This document shows positions 12,921 to 21,594 of a stretch of DNA of 64,000 nucleotides, piece after piece (the first letter of the stretch is position 1; every line of letters begins with the position of its first letter). Both the position numbers and the translations under genes were made by a program. Where the stretch lies: NCBI GenBank assembly GCA_049999765.1, contig JBNGIQ010007751.1, forward strand, positions 1-64,000, given 5' to 3'. The notes beneath the pieces are model-generated. The model made no database searches. It saw only the letters and a list, made by a program, of their open reading frames with translations, and was not told the origin of the DNA. Source of the stretch: Phaeoceros laevis (lineage: Eukaryota; Anthocerotophyta; Anthocerotopsida; Notothyladales).

Positions 12921-13061
12921 TCAGATGACCAACATGTAAGTCTGAGCATAGCACCAGAGTAGGAAGAAAGCGAGAAGAATGCTAGTAAAGAGCCAGAGAG
13001 TCAAGATGAAGTCGATAATCGACATTGCCACTGGGAAGAGTGCACCAACAATTTCTTTGAT
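12921..13061 (-). CDS. Candidate 3'-terminal exon of a small membrane protein
   Basis: Reading the minus strand from an acceptor (ttcgcag at 13067-13062) gives 46 codons and a stop at 12921. The peptide is IKEIVGALFPVAMSIIDF followed by a strongly hydrophobic run (ILTLWLFTSILLAFFLLW) and CYAQTYMLVI. This looks like one or two membrane segments. A run this hydrophobic placed directly behind a splice acceptor is unlikely to be chance. The 5' part is unresolved. A 38-nt exon-like piece sits at about 13160-13197 with a CAG/GTGTGA donor. A further open stretch upstream ends in GAG/GTAATC at about 13245, but I find no in-frame ATG in either. The only internal Met (13025) would give a 34-residue peptide. 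I do not recognise the family. Confidence 0.4.
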   Translation of the reverse strand: MKEIVGALFPVAMSIIDFILTLWLFTSILLAFFLLWCYAQTYMLVI

Positions 13062-13898
13062 CTGCGAACATACAACAACACTGAGTTAGAGCTAAGCTAC
13101 TACGCAGCAAATGCAACGAAGTAATGAACGATAATCGGGGGCGAATCACACCTGCCTGAGCCTCCAGGCCAAGAAGAAGCAAGAGGAAGCTTAAAGCAGA
13201 GGATCATTGAACTGTAACACTAAAGAACTAAGGTGGGACAGATTACCTCGGAGACGTCATTGGCTTTTCCTTGAAGCACGCTGTTCCCGTGAACTATCAC
13301 ACAACGACGCAACACGCGCTGAAAGCAACACCTCGTTGCCTACGACCACGACTTTTCCACTTGTGCCGTGACCGTTAACCAGCCAGGAAGCCAAAATCGC
13401 CACACGTAGCCTTGATGCAAGATGCGGTCTTTTTTGGCACCATCATCCCTGCCTGCCTTTCGAGGTTGCATCGCATAGGGGTGATGGGTTGATTCCCTTC
13501 CGAAGTTACGCACTCACGCGACACCCCGTGATGAGCAAATAATGATTCGTCGAGAGAGTAAATGGCATCACAGGATACGACAGTCCTGTTATGTACCACA
13601 TCCAGGACAGAGTAAGCACAACATAACGGTCTCGAGGAAGACCATCAGCCATTTTCCTCTTGTCATCTCAGCGGTCTCACGACCCGGTGCAGCTTTGTTC
13701 ATTGACCAATGTCCATTTCAATGTTCCCGGAACATGCTGGTCTAAAATCAGCTCCTGCTGCTTCAGCCTGCATGCGCATGCCTCCCCTTCAGATGAGCTG
13801 ATGTCTCCTGTGAGACAATCTATGCATCCATTCGCTTATGCTCCCATTGCCTTCATTCACTCCCTCACAGCGCAGCTTCCTGTGCACTGGGAACCTGC

Positions 13899-15263
13899 AT
13901 GGGCCACTCAGTTGAGCCTCATTCTGTATATCCATTGCTGCTCTTCCTGCTATCTCTTGCTTCTTTCAACTTGCAGATCATCTTCTGCACCACGTATACC
14001 ACACCCGCAACTTCAGTGGTTCCGAATTACACGGATTATGCCAGACGCACTGCCCCAACGGAGTTGCGAGCAGTTCACGACGTGATGGCAGCCACAGGAA
14101 ACAGCTGGGCCAGGGGCATATCCGACGTCTGCTTGCAACGATGGCATGGCATAGAATGCTCAGAGACTGGTGATGGCGTCCTCCATGTTACCTCACTGTC
14201 GTTTGGAGTCATTTCCGAGGACACTGCATTTCCAATTTGTGCTCCCGACTCCTTCATCTCCCCGTCCATACAACACCTACCATACCTCAGGCACCTCTTC
14301 TACTACCAGTGCTGCACAGGAAAGCCTCTCCCGATTCCAAAGGAGATCGGCAGGCTGGGAGCGTCTCTGGAGCGGCTGGTTCTTCGGGAAAATGGCCACA
14401 TAGGACCTCTCCCGCCCGAGCTCAACAATCTCACCAACCTCGCCAGTCTGGATCTCCACGGCAACTGCCTCAGCGGCAACATCACCTCGCACTTCCGGCA
14501 ATCGGCGGGAGTGGCACTTCGGCACCTGGACTTGAGCAGCAACCAGCTGGTAGGAACAATCCCGGAGGAGTTGCCTAGGGGCTTGATCATCCTCGACCTA
14601 AGCGGCAACCGGCTTCAAGGATCAATCCCGCCCCAAGCTCTGACGACCCTCACGGCCCTGAGGAAGCTGGACCTTGCCAACAACAACCTGACAGGCGGCA
14701 TCCCCAGCACCATTGAGCACCTCCGGAGCCTCATTCTTCTGGACCTCAGCCGAAACCCTATCACAGGCGGCATCCCCGTCCAACTCTGCAGGCTCAACTT
14801 GCTTCAGGCGCTCCTCCTCAGCAGGAACAAGATGCTGGCTCCTTTACCCGAATGTATCGGGGAGTTGGCCAGCCTCCAGGTGCTGGTTGTGTCCCACGCC
14901 GAGGTCGTAGGCCCCGCCCCAAGCTCAATTGGCAAGCTCTCTCGTCTCAAAGTGCTTCGTCTCGACGGTAACCAGCTAAATGGCTCCATTCCTGCAGAGC
15001 TTGGCAAGCTTGGCAGCCTTGGAGAGCTCAACATGAGCAACAACCGTCTGGCAGGCCGAATTCCTTTCTCGCGCTCTTTTCTGCAACAGCTGGGCCGGCG
15101 CCTCGAGCTCGCACACAACCTGGATCTATGCTCCCAGGAGAAGCTACAAGAGACAGTCCCAGGCATCAGAGCATGCGGTGTAGCCACCGCGGCAGAATCG
15201 CCTCTCCGACGCCCACAAAGGAATTCCTTCAACCGGTCCACATCGACAAATGGCAATTCGTGA
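13899..15263 (+). CDS. TMM: TOO MANY MOUTHS-like LRR receptor protein
   Basis: Leucine-rich-repeat receptor-like protein of 454 residues. A signal peptide (about 1-30) is followed by the TMM-type N-terminal cap: AVHDVMAATGNSW, CLQRWHGIEC, LSFGVISEDTAFPIC. About ten plant-type LRRs follow (for example LDLSSNQLVGTIPEEL), then the family ending RRLELAHNLDLC. In Arabidopsis TMM pairs with ERECTA-family kinases and EPF peptides at the cell surface to set stomatal spacing; that role is inferred here from the specific cap and ending. There is no kinase domain, as expected. Arabidopsis TMM (about 496 residues) ends in a hydrophobic tail, which this open frame lacks. However, the stop codon lies inside a splice-donor-like tc/gtgagc. 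Removing an 88-nt intron (15260-15347) would give a 482-residue protein with a hydrophobic end finishing at 15435. Confidence 0.85.
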   Translation: MGHSVEPHSVYPLLLFLLSLASFNLQIIFCTTYTTPATSVVPNYTDYARRTAPTELRAVHDVMAATGNSWARGISDVCLQRWHGIECSETGDGVLHVTSLSFGVISEDTAFPICAPDSFISPSIQHLPYLRHLFYYQCCTGKPLPIPKEIGRLGASLERLVLRENGHIGPLPPELNNLTNLASLDLHGNCLSGNITSHFRQSAGVALRHLDLSSNQLVGTIPEELPRGLIILDLSGNRLQGSIPPQALTTLTALRKLDLANNNLTGGIPSTIEHLRSLILLDLSRNPITGGIPVQLCRLNLLQALLLSRNKMLAPLPECIGELASLQVLVVSHAEVVGPAPSSIGKLSRLKVLRLDGNQLNGSIPAELGKLGSLGELNMSNNRLAGRIPFSRSFLQQLGRRLELAHNLDLCSQEKLQETVPGIRACGVATAAESPLRRPQRNSFNRSTSTNGNS

Positions 15264-15347
15264 GCCTCCGCTGTAAAACGCAACGAGCTCGTTGCGTCGA
15301 TTTTTGTTGTATAGACTAGTCTAGTGGTTGACGGTTCATGATGGCAG
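15260..15347 (+). other. Candidate intron at the end of the TMM-like gene
   Basis: Starts GTGAGC, straddling the TGA stop, and ends GATGGCAG. Splicing it out keeps the frame and adds 28 codons (15349-15432, stop 15433-15435), including CLVAGYLYWLISTFTT, a hydrophobic C terminus resembling the tail of known TMM proteins. It is within the intron size range of neighbouring genes. Confidence 0.45.
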
Positions 15348-15573
15348 TTGCCTCGATGTATTGTCGGTCTTTGTGGAGCACGACTGCCTTGTGGCTGGAT
15401 ATCTGTATTGGCTCATTTCCACTTTTACCACATAACTCTTGTCTCAGAGCTATACCAGCACTATGCTTCTTCCGCATTCACATACATGGTCGCCAAGCTG
15501 GCGCCTAGTCCCACATCATCTTGCAGAACTTGTTCAGCAAGTGCATGCAGCTGCTTTCGCTGATCCACTGGAT

Positions 15574-15600
15574 CGTAGTAGCTCTGGCAGAGCTACTACG
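15574..15600. repeat. Perfect inverted repeat, 12-bp arms
   Basis: cgtagtagctct / agagctactacg with a 3-nt spacer. It lies 34 nt before a second, longer perfect hairpin. No coding function is apparent. Confidence 0.6.
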
Positions 15601-15634
15601 CTGAGCCATACCCTGCTAACCATAAACATAAGGT

Positions 15635-15663
15635 CATGGCAGTCCATGTCATGGACTGCCATG
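15635..15663. repeat. Perfect inverted repeat, 14-bp arms
   Basis: catggcagtccatg / catggactgccatg with a 1-nt centre. Too short a loop for a normal RNA hairpin, so this is a near-perfect DNA palindrome. Confidence 0.6.
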
Positions 15664-16484
15664 GATGCCACAACGTCTTGTTGAGAGACTCTCTCAAACA
15701 CTGTGCGATTATTCTCTGTGGTCCCAAACTTTGCCGGCCTGCTCACCAAGCTCCACCTTCAACAATATAATGTTGGAGTCCTCGTTCCTTCGTCTGTGCA
15801 TGGAGCTACTTACCTGATGCAGAGCCACCTCACCTATACTCGCACAAAAATGACCCGCCTTGTTCCATATGACTGCAAATCCCAAGTACTTCCTGACCTA
15901 TCCCCTGCTGGCCTGCTGGGCAGAAACTGTTACGGCAGTCCGTGCCACCGCATCTCTGTGAGAAAGGCCATCGACTACTGCCTGAAGTGCCCAAATCCAC
16001 CATAGTCCCCAGCCAGACATGCCTCATTGGCAGGCATTTTGTTCACCTCTTCAAACACGACCTATTAGCTGGAGACGATCAACAATCTCAGCAACCCACT
16101 GGGACCTGATAAGGCTGATCCTACGCCAAAGGAGCCAACGCACATCGAAGTGGCGGGATCCATCTTGCTGTATTCGCCTCCAGAGCTCCACCACTACCTG
16201 TGTGACCTTGCAACTCTCCCTATTCTGACTATTTGACCATCCGAGCTCACCTGCTTGGCTTTCAGAACTCTGAGCAAGCCTCTGATGTCGTCACTGAAAG
16301 CCTGAGGACGAGGTGGTTATGGCTGCTGGAGGCTGATCCTCGTTGAACAGGCTAGAACTACTAACAGAAAATCTCCTTTCCAATACAATCCAGCAAATGA
16401 CTGAGCTTCTGCAGAACGTTCATTGCCATAGACATGACCTAAAATCGGAAGGCAACACCTGAGACTGGTGGGTTTCACACCCTG
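15664..16484. other. Intergenic before the E-type PPR gene
   Basis: No gene supported. Contains the presumed promoter and leader of the following PPR gene. Confidence 0.35.
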
Positions 16485-19007
16485 ATGAGCCACCTAGCGG
16501 TGGATGTGTGGTGTGGCAGGGGCCAAGCATGCTTGGCACAGGGACGAACGCCTCAACAAGAGCAGCAGGAGTTTCTGTGGCAAAAATTATCACCGGATCC
16601 AACACAGTGGTGGGACAACAGACCGAGCAAGCCGACTCCCCGGCATCCTCATTTTAGTCACGACACGTCCAAGGTCGCCCTGTGGCACAGGCCTACTTGG
16701 GTGGACGTACAGCTAGCCGCGTGGGACAGTGCGGTGACGAGACCTCCTGTATCTTTGCCCTCAGCTTCAGGGCAAGCACCTCTGGCAGCCCAGGAGGACG
16801 ATTTGAAAGTTGAAAGGTGCAAAAACCTATGTGAGGATGGACGGATTGCTGACGCTCTGAATACGTTGAACCTTTTGGTGCAACAAGGATGCCAAGTGCA
16901 CAACAATCTCTTCTATCGTCTCCTTAAGAAGTGCATCGCAAACAAGGATCTGGTTCTGGGAAGACGCATCCATGCTCTCATTATGGAAACTGGGTATGAA
17001 AGAGACCCATTTTTGGCTACCCACCTCATCGGTCTGTATGCTCCACATGGGAGATTGGATGAAGCAATGCGAGTGTTTTCCAAGGTCTCCATGCCGAGCG
17101 CCCATAATTGGGCTGCCATCATATTCGCTTATGCTAGACATGGAGAGCCTGCCCAGGCTGTACGATTGTACAGGGAGATGCGTGAGTCAGGCTTCACGCC
17201 CGACAGTCGTATTTATGTAGCAGTTCTGAAGGCTTGTGCCACCGCAAGAGATTTAGTTGCCGGCAAGGAGGTCCATGCTCATATTCTTGCGACCCGACGG
17301 AAGCCAGAAATTTTTGTTCAAAATGGCCTACTTGATATGTATGCGAAGTGTGGGAGCTTAGAGGATGCCCGCAGAGTGTTTGACAAAGCTCCAGACAAAG
17401 ATGTGGTGACATGGAATGCAATGATTGCAGGTTACGCTCAGCAGGGAGTTAGTCAGGAGGCGTTTGGTCTTTACCGTACTATGCAAGCCGAAGGCCTCTC
17501 TTCTCCAAGTTGTGTTACATTTGGATGCCTCCTGCAGGCATGTGCCAGTGTTGGTGTAGGAGCTCTGCATGAGGGAGAGAAGCTCCATGAACAGATTGAG
17601 GAAAGAGGACTGCAAGACGATGTGGTCCTAGGCTGCAGCTTGGTCAACATGTACGCGAAGTGTGGCAGTCTAGAGCGTGCTCGCAGAGTGTTTGACAGAC
17701 TTCCAGAAAGGACTGTTGTGACATGGACAGCTATGATTGCAGGCTATACCCAGCAGGGGATGGGTCAGGAGGCTCTGAGTCTTTACAGTTGTATGCAAGA
17801 GGATGGCCTCTCGCCCCCAGATTCTGTTGCATTTGTCTGCCTCCTGCAGGCATGTGCTAATGTAGGTTTAGGAGCTCTGCATCAGGGCAAGCAGCTCCAC
17901 GCACAAATTGAAGAACGAGGATTTCAAGTTGATGTGGTTCTAGGTGGCAGCTTGGTTAACATGTATGCTAAGTGCGGTAGTCTAGAAGATGCTCGCAATG
18001 TGTTTGACAGACTTCAACACAGGAATATTGTAACATGGACCGCCATTATTGCATGTTATGCACAGCACGGGATGGGCCAGGAAGCCCTTTGTCTCTACAG
18101 GAGTATGGAAAAGGAAGGCCTGTCTCATCCAGATTCTGTTACATTTCTATGCCTCCTGCAGGCATGTGCAACCGTAGCAAGTCTACCCTTAGGAAAACTG
18201 CTCCATGTACAGATTGAGGAACATGGAATGCAGGCTGATGTGGTGATGGGAGCTGCATTGGTAAATATGTACGCAAAGTGTGGGAGCATGATTCATTCAC
18301 AGCAGGTGTTTGACTCGTTGCCTGAAAGAACCGTCGAGGCATGGGGTGCGCTGATTGGTGGATACACCCGCCAGGGAGATAGTGACGTTGTGTTTGACTT
18401 GCTTGACAGGATGAAGCAGGAGGGCAGACAGCCAGATGGCATCACGTTTCTTAGTGTGCTGACAGCGTGCAGTCATGTGGGTCTAGTGGAGGAAGGCCAA
18501 GAGTACTTTGGGGCCATGAGAACAGATTATGGCATCAGTCCAACCATCGAGCACTACACCTGCATGATGGATCTCCTGGGTCGTGCTGGTCATCTGTATG
18601 AGGCGCTAGAGATGGCCAAGACCATGCCTTTCCCGTCGAATGGTGCTGTGTGGCTCAATCTATTGGGCGCTTGTCGGAAATGGAATAATGTAGAAATTGG
18701 GCTACAGGCTTTTGAGGCTGTAGTTGATTTGGATGACAAAGATGCCACACCCTATGCCGTTATGTCTGACATATATGCAAGTGCTGGGATGTGGGTGGAG
18801 GCAAAGAGGATGCAGGCAAGGAGAGTGAAGACAAAGGCATGGAAGCCACCAGGACAGAGCTGGTGGACTGACACAGGCGGCGTCCTGCACAGGTTTGTAG
18901 TTGGAGGCAAGAAGCATACCCCAAGTGAAGACACCCATGCGAGGCTGGACCAGCTGGTTCCAAAAAGGAGCTCATCTTCACTCGACTATGAGGGACATAC
19001 CCAATGA
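16485..19007 (+). CDS. PLS-class PPR protein, E/E+ type without DYW
   Basis: Intronless pentatricopeptide-repeat protein of 840 residues. After about 110 unclassified N-terminal residues come P, L and S repeats with typical phrases (LVNMYAKCGSLERARRVFD, TVVTWTAMIAGYTQQGM). An E domain (HYTCMMDLLGRAGHL, GAVWLNLLGACRKWNN) and a short E+ region (GQSWWTDTGGVLHRFVVGG) follow, and it stops before any DYW deaminase. Such proteins bind organelle transcripts and direct C-to-U editing, recruiting a deaminase in trans; that is the family role, inferred here. Three consecutive repeat blocks are spaced exactly 312 nt apart (marker tgcctcctgcaggca at 17526, 17838 and 18150), a recent internal expansion. 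The N terminus is not a clear transit peptide, so an upstream exon or later start is possible. Confidence 0.88.
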   Translation: MSHLAVDVWCGRGQACLAQGRTPQQEQQEFLWQKLSPDPTQWWDNRPSKPTPRHPHFSHDTSKVALWHRPTWVDVQLAAWDSAVTRPPVSLPSASGQAPLAAQEDDLKVERCKNLCEDGRIADALNTLNLLVQQGCQVHNNLFYRLLKKCIANKDLVLGRRIHALIMETGYERDPFLATHLIGLYAPHGRLDEAMRVFSKVSMPSAHNWAAIIFAYARHGEPAQAVRLYREMRESGFTPDSRIYVAVLKACATARDLVAGKEVHAHILATRRKPEIFVQNGLLDMYAKCGSLEDARRVFDKAPDKDVVTWNAMIAGYAQQGVSQEAFGLYRTMQAEGLSSPSCVTFGCLLQACASVGVGALHEGEKLHEQIEERGLQDDVVLGCSLVNMYAKCGSLERARRVFDRLPERTVVTWTAMIAGYTQQGMGQEALSLYSCMQEDGLSPPDSVAFVCLLQACANVGLGALHQGKQLHAQIEERGFQVDVVLGGSLVNMYAKCGSLEDARNVFDRLQHRNIVTWTAIIACYAQHGMGQEALCLYRSMEKEGLSHPDSVTFLCLLQACATVASLPLGKLLHVQIEEHGMQADVVMGAALVNMYAKCGSMIHSQQVFDSLPERTVEAWGALIGGYTRQGDSDVVFDLLDRMKQEGRQPDGITFLSVLTACSHVGLVEEGQEYFGAMRTDYGISPTIEHYTCMMDLLGRAGHLYEALEMAKTMPFPSNGAVWLNLLGACRKWNNVEIGLQAFEAVVDLDDKDATPYAVMSDIYASAGMWVEAKRMQARRVKTKAWKPPGQSWWTDTGGVLHRFVVGGKKHTPSEDTHARLDQLVPKRSSSSLDYEGHTQ
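17526..18461 (+). repeat. In-frame 312-bp tandem units inside the PPR gene
   Basis: Three successive 104-codon units share phrases such as QIEERG, LVNMYAKCGSL and GMGQEALSLY, and the DNA marker tgcctcctgcaggca recurs at 312-nt spacing. Each unit is one P-L-S triplet, showing growth of the RNA-binding array by triplet duplication. Confidence 0.7.
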
Positions 19008-19026
19008 GGATTTGTCTGGCCACAGT

Positions 19027-19407
19027 ATGTCATGGTTCTGCAATTTCCGGTATTACACAAAGTTTTTAGTTGTTTCTAAAGTGGGCTTGCGATTACTCAT
19101 TTGAGGTCATGTTCCAAAACAGAGTGTTACACGTGCGCAAGTGACTGGAAGAGCGCATCGCAGCTGCTTCTAGGAGAAAAACAGATGCAAATCAACTCTC
19201 CAAAGAAGAGGAGCTAACAGAGGCTATCCAGCAGTATGAAATGTTGCTGCTGTATCATGTATGTCATGGTTCTACAATTTTCGGTCTTACACATAGTCTT
19301 TGGGTGTTTGTAAGCGATTAGTCATTTGAGATCATGTTCCAAACAGAGTGTTACACGTGCGCAAATGACTGTGGAAGAGCGCATTGCAGCTGCTGATAGG
19401 AGGGAAG
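19027..19407 (+). repeat. Direct duplication carrying a TPR exon start
   Basis: Two diverged copies (about 19027-19177 and 19261-19407, period about 234 nt) share tgtcatggttct, cagagtgttacacgtgcgcaa and gaagagcgcat. Each leads into the same coding start, VEERIAAA. It belongs to the pseudogene described next. Confidence 0.6.
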
Positions 19408-20237
19408 TAGACAGATCAATATTTCAAAGAGTTTGTGGAAATGAGGGCTGATTGTACCACGGTGTTGGTTTTGCAGGCCCTGGCCTACTTGGGAGACGAT
19501 TTCTTGTTCCAGCTAGAGGGGGAATACAAGGAAATGGCGGATGCTGTGAAGATTCCTTGTCACCTGAACATGGGTGCGTGCTTCCAGAATGTGGAGAGAT
19601 TTTATGACAGTCCCCTGCCAGTGCACCTCTTGCTTCAACGTACCACAGTGTGGTACGTTCAAGCTTTTACTGACCATAGAAACTCATCACAACAAATTGC
19701 ATGTTGCGATTTGGCTGTTTGCCTCTAGCTTTTGCAGAACTGAAGTAGCATGCCTGTGACCTTACTAGAGATTGTGTCTCCGGTCCAGGTGCTAGTTGAG
19801 GACGAGCACAACGTCAGGGCACTTTTCCGACGACGAGGTGAGGCCGGGGCTCCTCTTGGCCGAACTGAAGAGGCCAAGGATGATTTCCAATTATTTAGGA
19901 AGATGGCTCCCGATGATAAAGCTGCAATCGGCGAGCTCCGAGCTATTGCAGCTCAAGACAAGCACATGTATGAGAAGCAAAAAAAGTTTACGAACGCATT
20001 TTCAGACCACCTGTAGCAGCGAAGCCTGAGCCAAGGAGTTGGTTTGCAGTCTTCATGTCCAGGCTTGCTTCGCTGCTCAGCCCATTATCCAGATTGTGGC
20101 GAGTGGAAAATGATCAATGGAATCACGGCACTTCCCTTGGTGCTTCTCAAAGTGTGTCCGTGGAAGTCCATCCAGCACCAAGTGAACCAGATTCTGTTGC
20201 CAAAGCAGCAAAAGGGGTCCACGATATTGATTTGTAG
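19137..20237 (+). pseudogene. Decayed FKBP42/TWISTED DWARF1-like fragment
   Basis: Pieces of the TPR and C-terminal part of an FKBP42-like immunophilin appear in order. EERIAAASRRKTDANQLSK (near 19147) is followed by LAYLGDDFLFQLEGEYKEMA and KIPCHLNMGACFQNVERF (19478-19610). NVRALFRRRGEAG and MAPDDKAAIGELRAIAAQDK follow (19811-19970), then a membrane-anchor-like end KPEPRSWFAVFMSRLASLL (from about 20018). The catalytic FKBP domain is missing, the first exon is duplicated, and its donor site after QYEM is gone. The frame breaks at a run of seven A (19979-19985): one more A would join EKQKK to YERIFRPP and the anchor segment. In plants TWD1 supports ABCB auxin transporters; this copy is unlikely to be functional. 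Confidence 0.7.
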
Positions 20238-21269
20238 ATGGGTATCACATCCCAGGGAGAGGAGGAATTTCTGGGAGGCTGGCCGTACCACTATTTGGAA
20301 ACCATCAAACCACATTTCATGAAACTGTACCATAACCGCAGTGTACAAACTCTGTCAAACGTTTGTTCCCAAAATACATGGTTCCTAGTATGCAAGAATC
20401 CTATGCTTATCATTTGCCTGCCGGGAGCTTAGAAATGGAGAACACGCGGCTGGATGGCTTAGCCTTGGCTCACAGGGCTCTGCACACATCGCAGACCCCA
20501 GTCTGAAGGCCGAGGGCCTAGGACCCACTGCATCATACGGTAACCCAAAAGGCATTTCCGAAAAGGGCACGTCCAGACATGCACTGATAGGAAATCAATA
20601 CCCCATACTGTGAGGTGCAAAGAACCATCCCTTCTGCTTTGTTCATAAACTCAGCTCCAACGCAGTTTTATATACTTACCTGGGCGGGGTCCATCGCTTA
20701 TCATGAAGGGCGATGTCCTGGAGTAGTTGCTCTCATTGCACTACGACAGTGGCTTGCTCCACTATCTCCCTAAGGGGGGCATAGACGTCATAATTTGTGA
20801 CAGCGGGGGAACGCGTCCGCGCGACCCCTACCCAAACTTAAGCCCAAAGAGGAATGAATCACGATCGTGTCCTGTGTTTCGATCGTGTACGTGGTAGAAG
20901 GAACGTTAATTTCACGGTGGGTAATTGTGCAGCTGCTCAGTGCCCCAGAAATGGAGCGGTTTTCAATCTACCCATTCGCTTGAGAAACTACTCCTACATT
21001 CATCCTTGCTTGTACCACTTGCCCATCCTAACCATGAGGAACTCAGGCATGCCCTGTTCAAATGGCACCACTGAGCTACTGAGCATGGTTGAATACCTGG
21101 ACTTCAGGAGCAGTTAGCGTATGGTACATCAGTTACAGCAAGACCCTTTCCTGCAAGAAGCCTGTCAAGCACCCAGGTCCTTAGTCCTATGGCCTCGCCA
21201 TGGCTTGGCTTCCACATATACACATCAACTGGTCCTCACATGAATGTTGCTCTGCTCTTCACTCTGCTG
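20238..21269. other. Intergenic, no gene supported
   Basis: Between the TWD1-like fragment and the DYW-type PPR gene. Only short open frames are present, with no recognisable domain. Confidence 0.35.
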
Positions 21270-21539
21270 CTACTGGCTTTCTCGAGGACATTCAGGATAG
21301 TAGTCCAAGAATATTGCCCATCGCTTTCGCTTTTTTGGCTTGTTAATGATGGCGAACTTGCCACTGTCCTTGGCAGACCGCCCTCCCCCGTCTTTGTCTG
21401 GATTCACCCAGTAGGCGGTTTCGCAGTCACGCCAAGTGGCAGAGACCCTGTTGTCTTTGAGCACCAGATTCAAAAACCCCTCCTTGAAGCCAGCTGCGCA
21501 CTTCCACTCCCCGGCAGCATGCACAAATCTGGGTTCCAC
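21270..21539 (-). CDS. Short unidentified open frame
   Basis: Eighty-nine codons with a protein-like composition, including GEWKCAAGFKEGFLNLVL, DCETAYWVNPDKDGGG and a basic KPKKRKRWAIF. It could be the last exon of an unseen gene or a fragment of a mobile element. I do not recognise it, and it overlaps the presumed promoter of the DYW-type PPR gene. Confidence 0.2.
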   Translation of the reverse strand: MEPRFVHAAGEWKCAAGFKEGFLNLVLKDNRVSATWRDCETAYWVNPDKDGGGRSAKDSGKFAIINKPKKRKRWAIFLDYYPECPRESQ

Positions 21540-21594
21540 CCCCTTGTGCCCTGCAGCTGGCCAGTGCCAGGCTACAGCCTAGTGACACATAGCA

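Noticed and set aside
13061-13245. Alternative reading of the minus-strand exons as a short secreted peptide (MTSPSFLLLLLGLEAQA...)
   Set aside because: It uses the 38-nt middle exon in another phase and does give an ATG and signal-like start. The mature part is only about 25 residues, and the hydrophobic frame is the more convincing one.
18702-19023. Minus-strand frames of 60-87 codons at the end of the E-type PPR gene
   Set aside because: Shadows of the PPR coding sequence, rich in Ser/Leu/Pro as expected from its complement.
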